A DNA stretch of 64,000 nt. Origin: Macrothele yani. Taxonomy: Eukaryota; Arthropoda; Arachnida; Araneae; Macrothelidae. Shown piece by piece: positions 56,120 through 64,000 of the stretch. Position numbers and translations under genes: made by a program. The stretch is from contig CM077005.1 of the NCBI GenBank assembly GCA_039090855.1, positions 74,830,607-74,894,606 of the forward strand, written 5' to 3'. Position 1 is the first letter of the stretch; every line of letters starts with the position of its first letter. The notes beneath the pieces are model-generated. The model was given only the letters and a program-made list of their open reading frames with translations, had not been told where the DNA came from and made no database searches.

Positions 56120-56474
56120 ATCATGGGGAGATACATTCTTGGTTTAATCAAGAAAGATAAGAAGAGGAACTCGTGGATAAGGAAATTGACAAGAGTGGAA
56201 GACATCACGTAAAATCCCTGAAATGGCAATGGGCTGGAAATATTGCCAAGAGAACGCACCACCGATGGACAACCGAAATGTTTGGATTGGATTCCAAGGG
56301 GCAGGAAAAGACCCAATAGAAGATCAGGTGGGAGATGGGTGGATGAAATTCGAAAGCATGCTGAGTAACACGAAGGAGACTGGCTCAAGATAGACCGTTG
56401 TGGAAGAACTTTGGGGGAGACCTTCATCCAGCAGTGGATTGATAATGGTGGACAATGATGATGACACACACACA
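56120..56474 (+). pseudogene. RTE LINE 3'-end fragment
   Basis: 5'-truncated copy of the same RTE: RYILGLIKKDKKRNSWIRKL, EDIT, LKWQWAG, HHRWTTEMFGLDSKG and QQWIDNGGQ, in several frames. Ends with GATGATGACACACACACACA, so the tail has become a CA microsatellite. Confidence 0.88.
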
Positions 56475-56656
56475 CATAGAATTAGAAACACATTTTTGAG
56501 AGGCTCGTTGTCAACATACTTATTCGTTACTCCTCTTAACCGATCTGGCTCAACTGTTTCTATTTCTAATCTTAAATCAACAGACTTTCATTTCCAGATT
56601 TAGCTGGACTGAAACTCAACTAGTTTCATTGCAAAGTCATTTAAATACGTCTAGTC

Positions 56657-57432
56657 CAGAGGTTTCCAAACTTTCTGAGACCGCGCCGCCCCTCACATGT
56701 CACATTTTCCGTGCGACGCCCCTGTACCCAAAATTAAAAAAATAAATTGCCCAAATTCGAGTTTGTGGAATTTTTTCTAAAAGAAAATAGTCATTTACAT
56801 TTCTAGCTTGTATTCAGGCAGATTACACACTGAGGACGTTCTTCGTTGTTAAAAACAGTGCACGTGAAACCGAAATCCAAGTACGTGTCAACAGAATGTC
56901 TGGACTTGTTCCTTCTCGCCTGTTTAGAACTCGTTGCAACCTCTTCTACAACACGTTTTTTATTTAAAAACTTCTCCATTATCATAAACCAACACACACG
57001 CACATAGAAATAACTACGTCCACAGTTATTAAAATATATCAGCTCAGTTCTAACGAAAATTTATACACGCTACGTATCGAATGAAGACTGCGTACTAAAC
57101 TAAGCAGTAAGCAATGCGGAGGCAGAACGTTATCGCTTGACCTTGCCTGGCTCAGTCCATTTTCAGACTGTTGGGGGAGCGAGATCCGCACGACGTGACG
57201 CCAAGTTTTCAAAGAGACGTCGAGTCTGGAACTCAGATGAAGGGAGCGCTTTCACAACAAGAAAAATAATGTTTTCTTTTTCTTTAACATTTCTTGTTAC
57301 AATTCATTCTTTAAAATATGTACACGTCTTGAAAATTTGCATGTTGCAATTTACTATAAATTAGAAGCTTTTAGTTTTTCCTTATAGTCGCGACGCCCTG
57401 GGGCGTCACGACGCACAGATTGGGAACCTCTG
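56657..57432 (-). mobile_element. hAT MITE with 8-bp TSD
   Basis: 776 bp. TIRs: left CAGAGGTTTCCAAACTTTCT, right inverse CAGAGGTTCCCAATCTGTGC. Flanks GTCTAGTC (56649-56656) and ATCTAATC (57433-57440) agree at 6 of 8 positions and fit the hAT preference for TCTAG-like targets. It keeps only the N-terminus of a transposase. Confidence 0.82.
56803..57003 (-). pseudogene. ZBED/SCAND3-like hAT transposase N-terminal remnant
   Basis: MEKFLNKKRV near residue 10, then TYLDFGFTCTVFNNEERPQC and VICLNTS: the start of a BED-type zinc finger block found in hAT transposases and their ZBED5/SCAND3-like relatives (family form YLDFGFT...NEERPQCV.C). The rest of the protein is deleted. Confidence 0.75.
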
Positions 57433-57440
57433 ATCTAATC

Positions 57441-58431
57441 ATAAATTTATGATCTCCGTTTTTCCAAAATAACAGTATCAGAATATCTTATGAATTGTGC
57501 AGTACGTTCAAACTCCTTGAGCTGTATCAATCGAAGCTAGAACTGTTACATTATTGAAATTGAAGCAACACTAAGCTGTTTCCAAAACATTTCCAAGTCT
57601 GGTTGTTGCGAAATTTCGTATAACTAAGATACTTTTGCAAGCGGGAAAAGTACTTAGCTATTTTCCACATCACCTTTGAAGATGAAAAGCTTGATTTCGA
57701 AGCCTCTTATTATTCCTGAACATTACATCAATAGTTCCTGAGAACCCTATAATTTATTATTCAGCTCTTCGAATGTAAACTACTTGATTGCGTGAGTTTT
57801 ATAATTTTGTTTCACAAAATGCCTCCACCAAAACTAATAGAATTAAAAAGTGCTTTTAACGACGGAAACACAGAATTATGAATAACATTATCAGCATAAA
57901 TTTTATTTTCTGTTGCTGAATTTCCTGGCTATGTTGCGAAAATGCATATATTTTTGTTAAGCACGATATCTTCTCATCGCACAGTCTGTTCCTTTTCGTA
58001 CAACAGCTACCTCTAAAAGTAACTGACATTTAATTTTTTTCCCTAGAGGCCAAAGAAAATATTCGTACTTGGTGACATAACCGTATGTTTGAATTTGGGT
58101 ATATTTTCATTTACTACTTATATTATTGCATTAACCGTATATTTGCATTTACCAATTCAAATGGCACTGTTAAACTTATGCTTACATCCCATTACTGGAC
58201 AAATATACAATTTTCACCTTATTTGCTTAGAAAATGTTCTGGTTTTGTAAAACCACAGATTGGCTCACATTAAAATGTTTTTATTGGGTCGTTGGCGACA
58301 ACAGTGAACAACTCAATGGTTTACAAACAGTCACCGGTCCCTAATTTTGGGCTTATGGCTCCAGGGAAGGGAGAGAACCAGTGCCGGAACACGAAAACAC
58401 CATTCACACTACACTCGGAATTCGAGCCCAT
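57441..58431. other. AT-rich, no gene seen
   Basis: No coding region recognised. Confidence 0.4.
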
Positions 58432-59090
58432 TCTCGTCTCGGACGAATGGTCAGAACGCTTATCTCGGACGAAAGGTCAGGACACTTATCTCGGACGAAA
58501 GGTCAGAACGCTTATCTCGGACGAATGGTCAAAACGCTTATCTCGGACGAAAGGTCAGAACTCTTATCTCGGATGATTTGTTCCCATTTCGGACGAATGG
58601 TCAGAACGCTGATCTAGGACGAACCGTCAGAATGCTTATGTCGAACGATTTGTTTCCATGTCGGACGAATGGTCAGAACGCTGATCTAGGACGAACCGTC
58701 AGAATGCTTATGTCGAACGATTTGTTTCCATGTCGGACGAATGGTCAGAACGCTGATCTCGGACGATTTGTTCCTATGCCGGACGAATGGTCAGAACCCT
58801 TATATCGGACGATTCGTTTCCAACTCTGACCAATTGTCAGAACGCTTATCTCGGACGACTCGTTTCCATCTCGGACGAATGGTCAGAACTCTGATATCGG
58901 ACGATTTGTTCCCATTTCGGACGAATGGTCAGAACGCTGATCTCGGACGATTTGTTCCTATGCCGGACGAATGGTCAGAACGCTTATATCGGACGATTCG
59001 TTTCCAACTCTGACCAATTGTCAGAACGCTTATCTCGGACGATTCGTTCCCATCTCGGACAAATGGTCAGAACGCTTATCTCGGACGAAT
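58432..59090. repeat. 26-bp minisatellite with higher-order structure
   Basis: Basic unit CGGACGAATGGTCAGAACGC plus TTATCT (26 bp), ~5 simple units at 58432-58575. Variants then alternate with CGATTTGTTCCCAT-type spacers, including a longer unit with CTAGGACGAACCGTCAGAAT repeated at 58613 and 58686 and another long block repeated near 58750-58840 and 58930-59020. Open frames across it are repeat by-products. Confidence 0.9.
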
Positions 59091-59971
59091 GGTACTGCTG
59101 AGGGGGCTTTTGGATTGCCCCGCGTCATTATTAGTAATAAGGGTAATCACTCGAATCTCAAAAACTATGTTTTCCCAGTATTAGAGAAAACACAGGCTCG
59201 CTATTCGAGGATGGGCGTTGTGTTTCACCCAGCCGACGTTCCGTGTATCGGGGTCCGCTGAGTGCCGCAATGTTTTAAAGTAATCGTCTAGCTTTTCATT
59301 TCTTTTTGAATAATTCGTTAACTTACAAATTTTGATTTGTTTACTAGCACTGATGCGTAAGTTACTCAGTATTGCACTGGAGGATTTTTTCTGAACATTC
59401 ATCCCAAATCATTTATTCACACATCCAACACTCAATCGTTATTAACCCTTTTTTTTTTCTTTACAAAATTGTACACTCAAATGAAATGTAGCCGACTCAT
59501 AATAACGGGAAAATAAAATATGTTTATTTTGCCTGATGAAGGCTTGAAATCTAGTAAAATATACACTCATTCGTATGAAAATGTTTGAAGACCCTTTTAG
59601 CAAAATTATTTATTTAAAGGTTAACTTTAATTTCTTATTTTCATTTAATATAATTCTGAAATATTTCGAAACAGAATTTACTAAAATTGATTCCCTATAC
59701 TACACAATTTCCTGCTCTGATCAATGGTATTTACTTTACTCAACCATTTCATTATTCTTCTATTTCTGCCCTACTTTTCTCAGCATTAGTTTAGAGCTGG
59801 TTTTACTTTCAACCTTAACTTAGTCTACTATGCTCTTCTTAAATTTTCGGTTCAACATACTAATTATGTAAACAAGAGGAAACTTTAATGTCGGATTATC
59901 CTACCTTCTATCCCACGATGAGGGCTGGAATATCATTCTAGCGAAGTTTTTATGCTATCTCCTCTCTTCCT
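59091..59971. other. AT-rich, no gene seen
   Basis: No coding region recognised. Confidence 0.4.
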
Positions 59972-60151
59972 GAAGTATTCATGCCGACTCTGACTTCTGT
60001 CATCCTTCTTCGAAGTATTCATGCCGACTCTGACTTCTGTCATCCTTCTTTCGAAGTATTCATGCCGACTCTGACTTCTGTCATCCTTCTTTCGAAGTAT
60101 TCATGCCGACTCTGACTTCTGTCATCCTTCTTTCGAAGTATTCATGCCGAC
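59972..60151. repeat. 41-bp tandem repeat, about 4.5 copies
   Basis: Units GAAGTATTCATGCCGACTCT... starting at 59972, 60011, 60052, 60093 and 60134; nearly identical, the first spacing one or two bases shorter. Confidence 0.92.
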
Positions 60152-63100
60152 TGATATATTTCTCTCGCCCTCTTCCTGTCCTACCAAAAATTTGTTCTTC
60201 CCGGATCCTCCTACCAATTTACAGATTGGTCAAACAATTATCATTTCCCGATCTGATTTGCTCTGGGTTTCCCGCCATTTCTCTGACTTGCCATCCTTCG
60301 CCCCGTCCAAAATCTGTGTCCGCCCTCAAATTCTAGGAACTTCGTTGCCTACGGATCTCTGAGGTCGTAAATCTTACTATCATAAAACTGCTATAGTATT
60401 CCTTGGCCTGGCGTCAAGCTATTCTTTTCTTCCAGACCTGGTGCATCAAATCTCAAGACGACTGGCGCCGAGCTCCAATAAAATGTCTACCCGCTATTTC
60501 TCTGATTTGAATTACTATGTCTTACCCAATATTGCTGGCTCGTAGCAGTTAGGGAAAGGATGCCCCGCGGTCCCATGCCACAGCAAGCGGACTGCTGGAA
60601 ACCCTTCGACTCTGAGAGAAAGAGAGAGAGAGGTGGGGTGGGGGTGAAGGGGAAGAGCGGTACTTTCCTGACCTTCCTAGGCGCGAACCCACGGAAGAAA
60701 AGCTAAGGGGAAAATTAAATTGTGAAATGCAGAGCGTCTGAAGAGCGTGAAGTTTATAAAATCCTTATTTTAATAATTCTTACACCAGCTCCCCAAAATC
60801 TCTCCCATTCATTTGATTAATTTTTTTTTTTTTTTTTTCCATTTCTTTTCCGCTTTTCCGATTACTTCTCAATTTCCAATACAGTGAAAAGGTGCGCACT
60901 CGCTCCCGAGTGATGCAACATTATCTCCCTTCGCAGAATTGAAAGACTGAAATCAGGGCAAGAAGACCCTGAGTTAGAATATCCCGTCTTCATTATTTCT
61001 GCCGATGCCCTACGTTGATCAGAGCAAGTAAATAACATAATCACATACATCACACTGCAATACATAAATGCACAATTTTTAGAGTTAAATGACTATAAAG
61101 AATGGTTATTAGGGTCTTGCATAAATAATTGAAATATATGTACAGGTAGTCACTTTTTTTTTTTTTTTTTCATTAGTAATTGACGATGACAAGTAACACA
61201 CTGCTTAGGTATGAATCATCTAAAAAGTGTTTTTTTTTTTTTTTCGTGAACGCACCATGCGCTTATCAGCATCGCACAACAATTAGAGTAGTGTTTTTTT
61301 TTTTTTTTTTTTTTTCTTTCACTTTATCTGGTGCTCAGATTCAGCACAGAATTCGAAATCAGTGGACCCTACGGTCACACTTGGAATGTCACACCACCTA
61401 TTCCATAAATTCCATGATAAGTGTACTTCACAGTTTTATAATACAATGTCCAAGACCACCACATTGGAGTGGTCCGTAGTAACGTCATCTCCGTTGCTCA
61501 GTTCCACACAGGATACACGAAATTGTCCGCTCCAGTCACTCTGAGTAACATTTGCCGTATTCCGTCCGTACCTTCCCGCAGTTCGTTGATCAGTTTGAAT
61601 GCAGCGACGGTTGTTCAGTTCGAATGAAGCGTCGGTAACTTCAAGTGCCGCTGAAGTTCCTGGTTAATGTTATTTGCACAAATTTATAGCACTCGCTCCT
61701 TCAGGCGAAGCCTTTTTTTTTACGAAAACCGCAGACAGCATATCGTCTACACCAATGACAGTAGAGGTCCTTTATACCTCCACAAATAGCAGTAACAACG
61801 CGAACTGATGCTGCCAACACTACATAGCTCATGCACCGTTGATTCCGAACGGCTTGCACAACACTATTATCGTAATATTTCTACTGGAAGCTCCTTCTTT
61901 CGACGCTTTTCCGTCCTCGGATATTGACTGTCAGAGGAAAGAAAATTTTCCTCTTTTTCTTTTCGCTGCGTCCAGAGTCCTGGCAGACTCACTGCGCTTT
62001 GTACGCAAATTCCACTGAGAGGATGAGATCACTCACTTTCACAAGTCCCTTTGTCATCTCTCTGTGGCGCTTCCACTGTCCCCACAATAGTGGTAGGAAC
62101 GCTCACACTCTGGAGAATTGATTCTTTCATTCATAAGCAATGTCTGTCAAAGGGCATTGTCCCACAGGAATGTATATTTAGTGTTCTTTTCTTCTTTTTT
62201 TTTTTTTCTTTCAAAGCAGCGGTCCGAATACCTCGACACGGACAGCTATTGGGATGAAGCTGCTATATGTGTCTGCACATAGTCTCTGCTTTGCATGTAG
62301 CCACTACTCTGGTTATTGCTGACCTAGCCCTGTAAAAAAAACTTCAGCATAGAAATAGGACACTCCGCCATACGGTTCCTCTTTTTTTTTTTTTCGATTA
62401 TTGTTAGAATTATGCCTAATCTGTTTAACCTTTCCTTCTGGAAATCAATATGAGCATAGTAGAACAAGCTTATATCAAACTAACACATATATTTTTTTTT
62501 TTCGTGAATCCGTGGATTCTTAACATTACCTTGGCGCACGGCCACTAATCTCCTCGTTTTGACTCGGCTCTCCTTTTCTCTTTGCTTCTATTTTATTTTA
62601 TTCACTTATTTCTTTTTATTATTATTATAATTATTATATTGTATTTTATTTTTCTTTTATCCTTTCATGTAAGTGTGCATTTTTGCGATTACGATTACAA
62701 GGAAATGACAAGAAATTTCGATGCTCTATAATTAAGCCAAAATCACTCAATCATTCACACACACACATCCATTTCACACATCACCTTCACCTAAACAAAA
62801 ATTTATTCCTGAAACTCCCATCGTCGGCGCGCAGAATGTACACGACCATGCTTCCGAATCAACACTGAATTTTCGCATAAGACACTATTTCTTCCATTTA
62901 ACTACTTTCCCCTTTTGTGATTTATACTTTTACTTTAAAATATTCTCCTTTATTTGTTTTACTAACTGCTTAAGTGTTTAGCCCTCTACATCGATTTCGC
63001 TCTAAACACCCTTTTCTTTAGCTGGGTCTGAGAGAAACCCCTTGCTTGCGTTCGGGGGTCATATGAAGTCACCCTTTCGCTCAGGTACTCACGCCAAAAG

Positions 63101-64000
63101 CTGGGAGGCAATCTTGACCTTTCCACCCAAGGTTATTACAACCCGTTTCCTGCTTGCCTTTTCTGGTCCATTGGGGCTTGGGGGTGTAGGAACGATAGGA
63201 ATTACTTCCTGTCGCCGTTTCCTGTTTTTTACTCCTTCTTCCAGAAAGGAAGCCCCGTTGACTCTGCCACGCTTTTTTTTCTTCATTCTTCTAAAAGACA
63301 CGCCGCATGGTCTTACGCTCTTGTACGTTATGGTCAGATACCCTTTGCCAAAGTGCCTTGACCATAATGTCACCCAATATATATATTTTTTTTCTTTCTA
63401 CCTTATTTCCCTTACACATTTTTTTTTTTTTTTTTTTCCTTTTTTTTTTTTTTTTCAGCTACATTATTTGGATTACACTGGATACACACAAGGTAAGTGA
63501 ACCTTTATTTTTCGTAGGGTATCCCAGGCGTGCTCCGAATTATTATCTCTCCCATTCATTATTCTTAGCCTAGTGAAAACCGCTATTTTCTGCTTAACTG
63601 CCCTAAGCAAATCTCCCAAAAGGTAATACTCTCCTGATATCCTCTACTCACGTGCTTGTCAAGAAAATTACTAATTTGCTTTACAATACCGAGAATATAT
63701 ATCATTACTGAACTGATCGAAGAATTAGCGATGAATTATTCATTCGCTACTGTAAACTGCGAAATGCTGTCGAGAGTTGACATCGCTAACTATTCTTACT
63801 ATCTTTACTACTCAAAATTGATATGCAACTGAATGTGCTAACTTTTAATAAGTATTGGTGACAATTATTATTCTATTATATAAGTGCCTCCCACAGCAGA
63901 ATGTCCATCTAATAAAATTCCGAACACTACGGATACTACTCTGATGCGAATTACTGTTATTACCTTTATTCTTATCTAGGTAACTGAAATTTACGCATAA
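60152..64000. other. Pyrimidine-rich DNA with many poly-T runs, no gene seen
   Basis: Repeated long T runs on the plus strand (about 60821-60838, 61154-61170, 61229-61244, 61294-61315, 62195-62207, 62382-62394, 62492-62502, 63421-63437, 63440-63455) and a purine run at 60617-60655 (GAGAGAAAGAGAGAGAGAGG). ORFs such as 63042-63500 are rich in Phe from these runs and match nothing I know. Confidence 0.45.

Noticed and set aside
58347..59261. Overlapping ORFs over the 26-bp repeat as a repeat protein
   Set aside because: Open frames on several registers follow from the repeat; no start context or conserved flank.
60862..61065. Transposase or LINE remnant on minus strand
   Set aside because: I could not match it to any motif; too short to support.
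63042..63500. 152-codon ORF as a gene
   Set aside because: Composition driven by poly-T runs; no recognisable domain.

Overview
The window looks like repeat-dense nuclear DNA from an arthropod with a large, transposon-rich genome. The evidence is the mixture: Tc1, mariner and hAT-like DNA transposons, RTE- and I-clade LINEs, a Ty3/gypsy-type element, a tRNA-headed SINE and Helentron-like repeats, all eukaryotic, with no bacterial gene organisation. The species cannot be fixed from sequence alone. I found no convincing single-copy host gene; nearly every coding stretch belongs to a mobile element, and most are broken.

Layout. 0-5.5 kb: decayed Tc1/mariner transposases, including a Tc1 with both terminal inverted repeats (TIRs) and a mariner inserted at TA. 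5.7-8.1 kb: first copy of a Helentron-like element built of ~150-bp units, each carrying a CTCF-like motif. 9.16-12.35 kb: full-length RTE LINE with an open 984-codon ORF and a 10-bp target-site duplication (TSD). 12.9-18.8 kb: full-length I-clade LINE with an 11-bp TSD, intact ORF1 and broken ORF2. 19.3-20.2 kb: Tc1 remnant. 20.7-22.9 kb: foldback-like element with a 23-bp minisatellite in one arm. 24.7 kb: SINE. 26.1-26.6 kb: insertion with a 16-bp TSD. 28.4-33.1 kb: large inverted repeat (LINE 3' ends in both arms) with a degenerate Helentron-like copy in the loop. 33.7-36.6 kb: mariner next to a LINE RNase H/3' region split by a 524-bp insertion. 37-38.4 and 39.4-40.7 kb: two Tc1 elements.

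40.7-54.1 kb is a nested stack. An RTE fragment is split by a long-TIR DNA transposon (40959-53673, 8-bp direct repeats). That transposon's transposase-like gene is in turn split by a second Helentron-like copy. The same transposon also holds a complete 5.9-kb LTR retrotransposon (integrase upstream of reverse transcriptase, five-fold tandem primer-binding-site-like array) and a Tc1 with an open 363-codon transposase. 55.3-55.7 kb: a probable TRIM (miniature LTR element) whose LTR contains a tRNA-like sequence. 56.1-57.4 kb: another RTE 3' end and a hAT MITE keeping a ZBED-type N-terminus. 58.4-60.2 kb: two minisatellites. 60.2-64 kb: poly-T-rich DNA with nothing recognisable.

The parts do not form one pathway. 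Their order of insertion can be read from the nesting, and the most unusual items are the CTCF-like motif arrays, the tRNA-bearing TRIM, and the repeated primer-binding site in an LTR element with rearranged pol order.
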